Positions 23,776 to 34,299 of a stretch of 64,000 nucleotides of DNA are shown here, piece after piece. The stretch's first letter is position 1. Every line of letters starts with the position of its first letter. The translations under genes were made by a program, and so were the position numbers. Source of the stretch: Leptodactylus fallax (taxonomy: Eukaryota; Chordata; Amphibia; Anura; Leptodactylidae); assembly GCA_947044405.1 (NCBI GenBank), contig CAMRHE010000457.1, forward strand, positions 794,001 to 858,000, given 5' to 3'. A model generated the notes under the pieces. It did no database searches. It saw only the letters and a list, made by a program, of their open reading frames with translations, and had not been told where the DNA came from.

Positions 23776-25012
23776 CCAAGCTTACAGAGATATTTCCGAT
23801 TTGTTTGAGAGGACTTTCACTGTCAGATGGTAAAAATTGTTGTCCTCAAAGATTGTCCCATCTACACAAGAGACAAATTGCCTAAACCAGGCAAGGGCCA
23901 CTGGAATGAGACCAAAGAAAGCCAAGAGAGCAAGGAACAGTCAAACCTGGTTTACTAAGTCCAGGATCTCCCTAGGAAAGACTAGAGGAGAAGCAAGGAA
24001 AAGTGTATGAGATAATTCCTCCTCTAACAACAATTTGTGTATTGTAACTGGAAGAGACTGCGCCTCCATCTTGTTTGGTGGTATAATTGTGTAAGTCACC
24101 TACCTTTTTTACAGAGTCTATCACCAGAACCCAGCATATCATCCTGGGACAGGCGGCAGACCACAGCAAGAGTGGGAGTGGCCTTTTCATGGGGTGTGGC
24201 CTATATAAACATGGATAGCTACATGTATTCAGACCCCATATAGTAACAGTAGACCCCAAATAAAATAAACAGTTGCAGCATTTTTATTTATTTATGCCAT
24301 TTAGTCATCAATATGTTAAATATTGTATTAATTTTATAGTGTGATTGGTAATGGATACAGAGATACCAAATATGTCATATATGTTGCTTGCTGTTGTATT
24401 GGAAAGGCCATTTAATAAAATAAATTAATAACCAAAATTAACTGTTAATGCTTTAGTCATTTTTAATATATATATCTATTAGTAAACAAGGAAAACTCAG
24501 GCAGCACCTCCCAATGTAAATAGGTGCAAACTACTATGGTACATTATAGAAAAGAAAAGAAAAATGTAGTAGCACTCTAATATAGCTCAAGGGTATATAA
24601 AGAACTGAGATAAAACCTGCATTACTGCTAGTATTAACATACATAAACTAATGTAACTATAAATAAATGTATAAATATGAGGTTCTTCGTTATACATATT
24701 TGATCAAACAGTAAAAAGCCCACCTGTCCCGACAAGGCGACCTCGTTCAGGTAGGACCCTATACTAATGCCTCTATTTGACCCAAAGTAAGTCTACAATG
24801 TACACACAGGGCAATAACATACCTCTCTTGGTACCAGAATAGGTCTACAGTGCGAACACAGGGCAAATAGGATCCAGAGCATACTCAACTTAAAACAGCC
24901 CAGGGGTAAATGGGAGTGCTACTACATTTTTCTTTTCTTTTCTATATCTATTAGTAGATAGATATTAATGCATATCACTTTAAGTGGGTGCTTCATTTAT
25001 ATCTTTGTAGGT
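23776..25012. other. Gene 1 intron (V1-V2), no gene seen
   Basis: Unique-looking or highly diverged sequence. The phrase ctactacatttttcttttctttt at 24920 is the reverse complement of a stretch near 24550, so 24540-24940 may be another inverted element. No exon borders with an open frame were recognised. Confidence 0.3.
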
Positions 25013-25015
25013 GTA

Positions 25016-25092
25016 AAGTGGGGATTGATCCCAGGGCATGACAAATTCAAAGCATGTTAACACGTCTAGCTACTGACTGAGCCACAAGCTCT
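25016..25092 (-). repeat. tRNA-like SINE head (left, inverted)
   Basis: On the minus strand an A-box tggctcagtcagtagc (25069-25084) and a B-box-like gggatcaatccc (25021-25032) stand at tRNA spacing. It lacks a credible cloverleaf, so it is a tRNA-derived repeat, not a tRNA gene. Confidence 0.6.
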
Positions 25093-25126
25093 ATTGCTTA
25101 GGATGGACTTTTTTCTTCTTACCTCT

Positions 25127-25206
25127 CACTCTCTCAATAGTGTATTTCTTTACCTGTATAATGTACTGGTATGTAGAGAAATATCTCTATATGTCAGTAC
25201 ATTGCA

Positions 25207-25241
<35 letters not shown>

Positions 25242-25305
25242 GAGATATTTCTCTATGTAGAAATACATTATACTGGAAAGAAATATACTATTGAGAGAGA
25301 GAAGT
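25127..25305. repeat. Inverted repeat with an AT core
   Basis: Left arm 25127-25195 (ctctctcaatagtgtatttc ... gagaaatatctctata) and right arm 25236-25305 are reverse complements around a (TA)n core at 25205-25240. It is flanked on both sides by tRNA-like heads pointing outwards. Confidence 0.7.
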
Positions 25306-25343
25306 GCAGAGGTAAGAGTAAAGAACCTTTAACTGACTCTTAT

Positions 25344-25373
25344 AGAGCTCATGGCTCAGCTGGTAGGTAGACA
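25344..25373 (+). repeat. tRNA-like SINE head (right, A-box half)
   Basis: gagctcatggctcagctgg holds an A-box. The matching B-box half (ttggttcaatcc) is found at 31029-31060, on the far side of the PLE insertion. Confidence 0.6.
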
Positions 25374-25391
25374 ACTTAGTATGCTTTGTAC
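25374..25391. repeat. Target-site duplication, left copy
   Basis: acttagtatgctttgtac, matched by acttagcatgctttgtac at 31011-31028 (one mismatch in 18). It brackets the composite Penelope-like insertion. Confidence 0.7.
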
Positions 25392-25792
25392 TGTAGAAGA
25401 ACTTGACACTCCCCAGGTTTTCGGTGAAAGCAAGTACAATATTTTATTGTTGTAGACAATCCACATACACACAGTGACATTTCTATTCGCACAATGCCAG
25501 TAGGTATAGTCCCCAAGTAATAAACAGTAGTAATATCTGTAGCCAGAGCGGAATATTTGAGCCCTAATACACAAAGAACAGCATGTCTTGTAAAGTACCT
25601 TGATACTTTTTTCCTGTCACGGCTTCATCAAGAGATGTATATGATGCAAGACAGAGTAGCTAAATATAGGACCCGAGGTAAGTAACATGCCAAGTGATAA
25701 GTGTCGTATTGCGCCATCATGGTCTTCAGTCATCTGACTGCAGAAGTGCCTGTGGATATCACCAGAGTCCAGCGCAAGGAAAAGATTCTCAC

Positions 25793-26460
25793 CTAGCCGG
25801 ATAGTAATTTTTGATATACCTGGGTGTTTGATAATTGGGCGGTAATTTCCTCCAGATAGTGGTGCTTGTCCATGACCACAATGGCTCCCCCTTTATCTGC
25901 TGGCTTTACTATGATCTCCTTGTTATTAAATAATGAGGCCAGTGCTTGTTGTTCCTCCTGACTGAGATTCAATGGGCTATGCTGAAGCCCTCTGTCAATG
26001 TCAAATCTCAATTTATTGAAATCTTTGGAGACTAGAGAGATAAAAGTTTCCAGTGCACTATTGCCCCTAGGGGGCATATATAGGCTTTTAGTTCTAAGAC
26101 CCAGGGCCTTGACTGAGATCACACCAGGTAGTGTTGTTTTACTGATGTTCTGTTAAGTGTTTCTGAAAAATGGGCTTTCAATCTCAAGTTGCTATAGAAC
26201 CTGAGCAAGTCCATTTCAAGTTGGAACGTATCATACTTATATGTTGGGCAGAAAGAAAGTCCCCTTTGTAACAAAGAAAGTTGAGAGGGACTGAGACTGT
26301 GGGAAGATATATTTACAGAAGAGACTCTCCGTTTCCACCTCCTCCAGTTAAGACTACGACAGACCCAACTTCCACAGAAGACCTTTTTTAGCAAATCAAG
26401 GCAGACCTTCTGCACAAAAAAGATCCGAAGAGGCGGCCATTGCCACCAGAACATCATCAA
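25793..26460 (-). pseudogene. PLE N-terminal coding fragment
   Basis: Two overlapping frames (26119-26460 and 25793-26122) encode LSLLQRGLSFCPTYKYDTFQ, then IIVKPADKGGAIVVMDKHHY, both typical of the region before and at the start of the Penelope reverse transcriptase. A frameshift separates them. The upstream and downstream parts of the protein are missing from this arm. Confidence 0.7.
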
Positions 26461-26699
26461 GCCCAGGTGACAACAAGATCACAGGTAGGCAACAATCTAT
26501 CATAGTAAATATCTTTTTTCCACAGCTTCATTCCCTCCCAACTTTCTCACAACATTAACCCCCATAGGATCCCTTTATGCATAGATCTTTTGTCTTCTCA
26601 TACCTATTCCGTAAACACTCCATGACCTGGAGAAGGTAAATAGACAACAAATTTTGCATATAGAGCAGCCTGATGGACACCCTTGCTACATTCTACCAG

Positions 26700-27640
26700 C
26701 ACCTCAATCAAATCACACCAGAATAAGAACAAGTCACTTTAACCCACCATACCGCAGAAATACACTTTCTCGATACCACGGTAAGGAAGGATGAACATGG
26801 CCTCTTAGACACTGACTTGTATACTAAACCAACAACAGAAATACCCTTCTTCATTTTTCAAGCTGTCATCCAACGGCCAACAAACGTTCCCTTCCGAAGT
26901 AACAATTCGACCACGTGAGTCGCATATCCTCTAATCCCTCATTAGTCAATATTCGATTACAGGACATGAAAAACAAGTTCAGAGCGAAAAGTTACCCCAC
27001 CAAGGTCCTTAATGGGGCTGACACTTCCCAGGAATTGAAGGTACCCATCACAGGAAACCGCATTGCACTTGTACCTCAATATCACCCATTTTCCTACCGC
27101 TTACACAAGTCCATCAGGAACTATTGGTCCATTTTACAAAAGGGGTACCCACATAATTCCATAATGCTTTTTTACAGTGCTTCCGACGTCCTAAAAGTCT
27201 GAGAAGGCAATTGTTTCTCGGTACGCCCAAATACGGTACCTTCCCTTGCCTAAATTGTCTCCAGCGCAATAACATAATAAGAAGTTCCTACGTTATCCAT
27301 CCCTCTACCAGCTAAGATATTCCAATCAAGAGATACTTTACTTGCATCTCCTCAATCGTGGTTTATGTCATTAAATGTCTGTGCAGTCTTGTGTATGTTG
27401 GAGAGACGTCCCAACATACAGTACACAAGGCCCCAATATTCGATGTATGAAATTACTCTTCCCAGTCCCGGAACACTTTCACCAATTCCAACATACAATA
27501 GCACAAATGAAGTTCCAGGTCCTGGAGCCCGTTCCTGTCCCCCGGCAAAGCGGTGACAGAATAAAAAAATCTTAAAATCAGCGAGGCCTACTGGATCCAT
27601 AGACTGAACTTCTTATTTCCAAATGGCATGAATCAGAAGT
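26700..27640 (+). pseudogene. PLE reverse transcriptase C-terminus and GIY-YIG nuclease, decayed
   Basis: Reading across frames on the plus strand, 26750-26890 gives the RT end (HFLDTT...DLYTKPT), 26915-27202 encodes IALVPQYHPFSYRLHKSIRNYW, and 27355-27420 encodes VYVIKCLCSLVYVGET, the GIY-YIG signature region of PLE endonucleases. Several frameshifts and stops make it non-functional. The PLE 3' region runs on to about 31010. Confidence 0.65.
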
Positions 27641-28869
27641 ATGAAATACGCAGTTTTATTTGATTGTGGTTCAAATGGCTTGTTTATTATTACTATTTGA
27701 CTCATATATCTTTATGTAATTACTAACAATGTCCCCTTTCCTTTATAGGCACGTTGACCTGATCCAGGCCTTTCTTCTTCCCTCCACAACCTTATCACGT
27801 ATCTATCACGGTTTTGTTTGGGTCTTCCCTATCTACATTCAATTTTTCACCTCTGGCTCTATCTCATTTCTCTACCCTATATTCTTTATTCTTGGGTCGC
27901 CATGCTCTTTATTTCATAATTTCTCCTCTATCTTTGTCATGTTTTCCCACTCTTTATTTAGCCTCTTTTATTCTTTCACTTTGTCTTTTACTTTCTCTTT
28001 CATTCCCCTTCTTGTCCATCTTCCACATTCACATTGCTCTTATTAGCTTTTCCCCCCTTCTTCTACATGCATTTGCAATTCCCTGACACACACAGCCCTT
28101 TACTCTACATGTTATCCATCCACGTAGGCGTGCCCCGCAGTGGTCCGAGCCGGCATACTTCAAGATTTCCCGACCGGCCTTGGATCACTAGGAGGCGCGT
28201 GTGCCACACAATCTAGCCGTGTATCCACACAGCACTGTGCATTACTGATCACCTTGGGACTTCCCCTTGATCAAGTCCTGTGGTGCCAGGCGCAGGCGCA
28301 CTTCCCACAACATGTGACATCACGTGCTCCACCACACCACGGGACGCCAGGTGCATGCATGTCACTTGCCGCTGCCTATTTAGTTTATTGCGTCCAGATA
28401 AGCAGCTAGCATGCTTCACCTGCCACACAGCATTTACTTGGCATCATCTCATATTACACCATTTGCTCCACACACTCTGGTAAGTTGGCCTTACAACCTA
28501 ATATATCTCTTCATGTCTGCTATTTGATCCCCCTCTAATTGTATCTATACTTACTTTCCTCCTCTTACCTTTTACAAATCCACTCTGAGTCTCCTCGCTT
28601 TTTTTATCTGGATCTGCTTTGTCCACAGTTCATACTGTAGATAAATCCATAAGTGGGCCTTGTACGTGGACACATTATTGTTTCATTATTTCATCTCATG
28701 TTTAGTTCTTTCTTAACTTGTCAACAAGATCAATTTACAGATGAGCATTATGTACCAACATGATCCATCACTGTGTTGCCATGATTTTGTCTAGGGATGA
28801 ATATTATATACCATGATTACTAACCGACACCTAGATTTATTGTATGCATTGGATACCAAATACAGCCAT

Positions 28870-30640
28870 ATATTGTTGTTACATTATTATTATTGTTTAT
28901 TTATATAGCACCATTAATTCCATGGTGCTTTACATTTGCGGATTTGCATACGGTGCACAAGATATACAAAGATAATACTAACAGTGACCGACTGGCACAG
29001 TGGGATAGAGGGCCCTGCCCACAAGGGCTTACAATCTATGAGGGAAGAGGGATAGAGACAGAAGGTGGGGGTAGAGGCTGTACAGATGGTGGTGTGGTGA
29101 CAGTAGCGTTATTGGGGGTTGTAGGCCTTCCTGAATAGGTGAGTCTTCAGGGCCTTCTTGAAGCTTGTGACTGTGGGGTCAGTCTGATGTGTCTTGGTAA
29201 TGAGTTCCAGAGTATGGGGGATGCACGGGAGAAGTCTTGGAGACGTTTGTGTGAAGAGCGGATAAGAGCAGAGCGGAGTAAGAGGTCTTTGGAGGATCAG
29301 AGGTTACGTGTGGGCAGGTAGCGGAAGACTAGGTCGGAGATATATGGAGGGGACAGGTTGTGGATGGCTTTGTATGTCAGCATTAGTAGTTTGAACTCTA
29401 TGCGAATGTGTAGCCAGTGAAGGGATTGGCAGAGGGGAGCGGCCGATGAAGAACGGGGGAGAGGTGTATTAAGCGAGCAGCACAGTTTAAGATAGACTGC
29501 AGGGGGGCAAGAGTGTTAGCTGGGAGGCCATGGAGAAGGTTGTTACAGTAGTCTAGGCGGGAGATTATGAGGCCATGGACTAGCATCTTTGTAGTTTCAG
29601 GGGTGAGGAAGCAGCGGATTCGATGGATGTTCTTGAGTTGGAGGCGGCAGGAGGTGTTGAGGGTTTGAATATGCGGCTTGAAGGATAGGTCAGAGTCTAA
29701 GGTTATCCCAAGGCAGTGGGCCTGTGGGACTGGGGTGAGAGTGGTTCCGTTAATTTTGGTAGATGGGTCAGGTAGGGGGGCCGTGCGTGGAGGGGTGAAG
29801 AATATGAACTCCATTTTCTCCATGTTGAGTTTGAGAAAGCGGGAGGAGAGAAAGGAGGCTACGGCTGCTAGACATGCTGGGACTCTGGACAACAGGGAGG
29901 TAATGTCTGGTCCAGAGAGATATATTTGGGTGTCGTCAGCATAGCAATGGTAATGGAAACCATGGGATTCTTTGTGTTGGCCAAGGCCTAGGGTGTAGAT
30001 GAAGAACAGGAGGGCATGGCAGGGAGGTGGTGTGCGAGTGGGAGACGCTGAATGTGCGGTTGGTGAGGTATGAGGAGATTCAGGAAAGGGCCAGGTCTGA
30101 GATGCCAAGGGATGAGAGAGAATGTAATAGGAGGGAATGGTCGACTGTGTCAAAGGCAGAGGAGAGGTCGAGGAGGAGGCGGACAGAGTAGTGACGTTTG
30201 GCTTTGGCAGTTAGAAGGTCATTAGTGACCTTGGTTAGGGCAGTTTCTGTGGAGTGATGGGGTCTGAAACCTGACTGTAGTCTGTCAAAGAGCACATTGG
30301 ACGAGAGATAGGAGGACAGTTCGGAGTGGACGTGTTGCTCCAGCAGTTTAGAGGCGTACGGGAGCAGTGAGATGGAGCGATAGTTGGCTGGAGAGGACGA
30401 GTCCAGGGAGGGTTTCTTAAGTATAAGTGTGACGGTAGCATGTTTGAAGGTGGAAGGGAAGGATCCATTGGTTAGGGATAGATTGAAGAGATGGGTTAGT
30501 AATGACTTCTGGGAGTTTGAGGATGAGGTGTGACTGGATGGGGTCAAGCGCGCAGGAGGTGAGGTGGGATTTAGAGATTAGGGTGGAGAACTTTTCATCA
30601 GTAATGGTGGAGAAACCTAATATCCACATTTATGTACCTA
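28870..30640 (-). mobile_element. L2-type LINE fragment
   Basis: Minus-strand non-LTR element. The 3' end at about 28870-28950 has the L2-like tail (attattgtttatttatatagcacc on the plus strand). It lies inside the plus-strand PLE copy, so it inserted later than that PLE. Confidence 0.75.
29398..30547 (-). pseudogene. L2 reverse transcriptase fragment
   Basis: Two frames joined by a frameshift near 30080-30150. The upstream piece has [29 protein letters not shown] and [18 protein letters not shown] (RT motif A aspartate). The downstream piece has CYADDTQIYLS (motif C YADD) and CLGITLDSDLSFKPHI. These are standard CR1/L2-clade RT landmarks. The endonuclease part is absent (5' truncation), so it is not autonomous. 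Confidence 0.85.
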
Positions 30641-31010
30641 TTAATCTGGTGAACTATACCAAGATCCATTGGGCCTAACCTATAATATTCCTATGTACTA
30701 TTTGATATTATTTTGATTTTTATCTGTATTTTGTACATACAGTATGTGTGTATACATACCTATGCATGCTATTTCATTGACGGAACACTTGATTCATTAT
30801 TGCTACTGTCAATTTTGTTTCTTTAGTGTCTCATGAAGGTTGCATTGTGCGAATTGAAATGTCACTTTGTATTTGGATTGTCTACAACAATAAAATATCG
30901 TACTTGCTTTCACCGAAAACCTGTGGAGTGTCAAGTTCTTCTACAGTATTCTATGGGTTGGAACCCTACTTGTGCATCCAAACTAGTGGAGTGACATGGT
31001 ATCCTCTTGC

Positions 31011-31028
31011 ACTTAGCATGCTTTGTAC
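31011..31028. repeat. Target-site duplication, right copy
   Basis: Partner of 25374-25391. It is followed at once by the B-box half of the interrupted tRNA-like SINE (ccttggttcaatcc). Confidence 0.7.
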
Positions 31029-31139
31029 ACATCATGTCCTTGGTTCAATCCATGCAGTGCACTTAATAAATAAAACTTTAAGTTGATGGAGGTTCTCCAA
31101 GAAACCATTTTATTAATATTCACTGCATTAAGGAGATGT

Positions 31140-31430
31140 CACAAAGCAGTGTATACTAATAAGCCGGCAGCTGGATGAAAGAGCCTATTCACTGGGTGAG
31201 AGGACCTGAGAATCGGGAAACCCAGGTGAGATGACATGTCTGACCCAGCCCCACAGATAGATAGGTTAGGCTCACCCTGTTAATGCTCCAAAGAGCTTAT
31301 TTACATATTGACAAAACAGCGATGTCTAGGCAACAGGGACACTGATCCACAATGGGAAAACACTACTTGATTCAGGTGACTCTAATCTATCTATCTGGGG
31401 TGTATTTGATATGCTGGATCCCTTTAAAAT
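31140..31430. repeat. Diverged MITE related to 54278-54540
   Basis: Shares cccacagatagataggtt, attcaggtgactctaatctat and the gatccctttaa end with the palindromic TTAA element at 54278. Upstream and downstream (31431-31902) no feature is recognised. Confidence 0.45.
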
Positions 31431-31902
31431 CACAGATACCCCAGCTAACAATATAAAATATATACAGTATATACAGTGTATAGAAAAACAAGGAGTCCTG
31501 GAAGTGATAATTGGGTACCTACAGATATAGCCCTGATCTCAACATCTTCCAATTTGTCTAGGACTACATGAATATACAGAAGTATTGGAGCAAGCCATCT
31601 CCAAGATGGTGGGAACAACCTCCCTGCCAAAAACTGTCTGCAAGTATCGAGAAAAAGTGATAGAATATTGTGAACATAGTCTTAAAGGTGAAAACAGTCC
31701 AGCCCAGGATTTATGGTACATTGTAATGGAAGGAAATAAAATGATACGATACAAAATATTTGTATTTGTCCTCACAGATTATAAATCTATAGACTCTCCT
31801 GTCCTCTTATCTCTGCCTCTTAGCTAAGATTTACGTATACTGCATGGGCAGGTTTTCAATACGTCAGGATACAGGAATGTGTTATATAACATGTATTGTT
31901 AC

Positions 31903-32292
31903 CTGCAAAAGTAAGAAAAGTCCCATCCAAGTCACGCCAGGTAAATGGTGAAGAGCCAGTTGTAGATACAGTTACATTACAGCAGAATCTGATCCCATCT
32001 GAAGCTTTCAGTCCTCGGATTAGGATAGACGCTGTCTGGTTACCAGGATGGTGGACTGTAGAGATCTGATCTTTATACTCATCTATTACATTACCAGAGC
32101 TGTCTGTGATGTTTTTCTTGATACTGGTGCAGTACGATCCATCTGATTCCCCCCAAGTTACTATAATCTGTGACTTCCCTCTCAGGTACTCAGGATAGGT
32201 GTATGTACACGGGATGGTGACTGAATCTCCTTCCTTCACATGGAGAGTTTTTGGTTGGTAAGTACAGTATTTCGCTGATGTCCAACAAGTCC
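31903..32292 (-). CDS. Gene 1 exon 2: distal V-set Ig domain (PILR/Siglec-like)
   Basis: A 390-bp exon, phase 1 at both ends, with acceptor tatgtggtttattacag and donor gtaacaat. It joins in frame to the signal exon at 43684-43720. Visible V-set landmarks are VKEGDSVTIPCTYTYPEYLR (B strand), IIVTWGESDG (C strand Trp), ASILIRGLKASDGIRFCC (E-F strands) and the final FLTFAG. The phrase VTIPCTYTYPxxL is the B-strand pattern of PILR and Siglec V domains. Extra cysteines occur at the start (TCWTSAKYC), in GSYCTS and in the doubled FCC. N-glycosylation sites include NIT, NQT and NVT. It would be the outermost, ligand-facing domain. Confidence 0.82.
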
Positions 32293-32368
32293 CTGTAATA
32301 AACCACATAGGAGGATGAATTATAACATGAAATAACATTGTGATTTATAATGAACATTGCCTTACATA

Positions 32369-33774
32369 CAGAGGTGCTTGAAAGTTTGTGAACCCTTCAG
32401 AATGTTCTATATTTCTACATAAATTTGACCTAAAACTACATCAGGTTTTCACACAAGTCCTAAAAGTAGATCAAGAGAACAAAATCAAAGAAATAAATTT
32501 AAAAAATTAGACTTGGTCATTTATTTATAGAAGAAAACGATCCAATATCACATATCTATGAGTATCAAAAGTTTGTGAACCTTTTCTTTCAGTAAATTGT
32601 GTGACCCATTTGTGCAAGTCATATGTATTATTATGCTATTTTCCCTATGAAAGTGATGTTGATTGTAAGAGGATGTACTGATGATTGGTTGCCAGAAATT
32701 TAGCTTAAGAACCCCTGTTTTGGGACACTTGCCAGACTTCTCTGCTCTATCAGAGGTCTCCGTAGCTATGTCTCTTTGTTCTGTTTATTATCTCTAGCTA
32801 TAATATCCATTTTGCTATAACCTCACATCTAAATAAACTTTCATCTGCTTTATCCACCTGATAGACGGTTTATCTCTTGGTTTTGTGTAAAAGTTTCCAT
32901 AATATTGCTGAGTCCTGCACATTGGCTTGGAGGGATTTTATACCACTCCTTCGTACAATACAGCTTCAACTCTGTTATTCTGGTGGTTTCCTCCCATTAA
33001 CTTCTCACTTCAGGTCCTCTCACAGCTATTGAGTTAAGAAGAGGAGAGGACTTTGACTTGGCCATTCCAAAACTGTAACTTTATTCTTCTTTAGCATTCT
33101 TTGTTAGAAGGACTTGTGTGCTTTGGGTCATTGTCTTGCTGCATGACGCATGTTCTCTTGAGATTCAACTCACAGATATGTCCTGACATTTTCCTTTAGA
33201 AATTGATGGTATAATTCAGAATTCATTGCTCCATCAATGATGGCGAGCTGTCCTGATCCAGATGACGCAAAATATGGCCCAAACCATGACATATCACCAC
33301 CGGATTTCACAGATGGTATGAAGTTTTTATGCTGGAATGCAGTGTTGTCCTTTCTACAAACATAACGCTTCTCATTTATACCAAAAACTTCTAGTTTGAT
33401 CTCATCCGTCCACAATCCATTGTTCCAATAGGCTTCTGGTTCGTTCAGACAATTATTAGCAACCTTTAGAGCGGCAGTAATGTTCTTTTTGGAGAGCAGT
33501 GAATTTCTTCTTGCAGTCCTGCCACGCTGACCACTGATGGTAGACTTGTGAATATTAACAATAGATAATGTGATAAAGACCTTTAGTTGCTTAGAGGTTA
33601 CCTTGAATTTCTTTGTGACCTCACAGACTATTATACACCTTGTTCTGTGAGTTATCTTTCTTGGATGACCACTCTTGGGGAGGGTGATAATGGTATTACA
33701 TTTCCTCCATTTGTACACAGTTTGTCTGACTGTGGATTGGTGGAGTACAAACTCTTAAGAGATGGTTTTATAAC
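32369..33774 (-). mobile_element. Second Tc1-like element, truncated by L1
   Basis: The left terminus cagaggtgcttgaaagtttg follows a TA (32367-32368). The right side stops abruptly at the poly(T) of the L1 at 33775. Part of the middle (32620-32900) does not match a Tc1 pattern and may be an unrelated insertion. It is a different Tc1 lineage from the copy at 7.1-8.7 kb. Confidence 0.75.
33170..33718 (-). pseudogene. Tc1-like transposase fragment
   Basis: A single 182-codon frame covering part of the DNA-binding domain (SGHPRKITHRTR, then STISGQRGRTARRNSLLSKK) and the first catalytic region (GLWTDEIKLEVFG with Asp), ending after SGGDMSWFG and ELYHQFLKENV. The second Asp and the third acidic residue lie in the region that is missing or broken. 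Not functional. Confidence 0.85.
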
Positions 33775-33994
33775 TTTTTTTTTTTTTTTAATTCAGAGTT
33801 TTTATTAGAGTTTTCAAAAAACAAAAACAAACAGTACATGCAGTGTGAATGTACAAGCTTACTGTAACAGAAATAACAACATGAGGCACTTAGTCGGCCG
33901 GAGGCCTAGTAGTACCTGATATATCCTTTTGGAGCCCAATGTCTAAAAAGGGTATGAGGGGAAAGGGAAGAGGGGTATGTTAGTAAGGGGAAAG

Positions 33995-34205
33995 AAAAGA
34001 AGAAGAAGAAGAAGAAGAAGAAGAAGAAGAAGGAGAAGAAGGGTCAGGTATGAAGAAAGAAAGGGAAGAGGAGAGGAGAGGAGAGAGGAAGAGAGATAGA
34101 AGAGAGGAAGAGAATGGTAGGGAAAGAAGCAGAGGACAAGAAGAAGAGAGGGGGATAGAGAAGAGAGTAAGAAAAGAAGGTAGAGAAGAAAATGAGAAAA
34201 TAAGA
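33995..34205. repeat. GAA / GA-rich simple repeat
   Basis: aagaagaag-type run at about 33997-34032, then gagagg-rich sequence to about 34200, inside the L1 3' UTR. Open frames across it are low complexity. Confidence 0.85.
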
Positions 34206-34299
34206 AAAGCGGACGGGAGCCATCATTGGTAGCTCTCCTTTGAATGAGCAGTCAGATGCCACACCCGTATCAAATCAGATCAAAGTGGGTCAAACTAGA

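Larger units (their letters stand above)
25392..31010. mobile_element. Composite inverted Penelope-like element insertion
   Basis: The left part (25392 to about 26510) is a minus-strand PLE fragment and the right part (about 26600 to 31010) a plus-strand one. Both outer ends carry the same PLE 3' sequence in inverted orientation: gtagaagaacttgacactcc near 25394 and its reverse complement near 30930. The minus part encodes the N-terminal region, the plus part the end of the reverse transcriptase and the GIY-YIG nuclease. An L2 fragment is nested at 28870-30640. An 18-bp duplication flanks the whole. Confidence 0.7.

Noticed and set aside
25016..25092. Possible tRNA gene on the minus strand
   Set aside because: A and B boxes are present, but no complete acceptor stem or anticodon arm can be drawn, and a related head occurs at 25344. 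A SINE head is more likely.
27729..28086. Ser/Phe/Leu-rich 90-105 codon frames on the plus strand
   Set aside because: Pyrimidine-rich PLE 3' region. Hydrophobic only because of ct-rich sequence, with no start context or splice partners.
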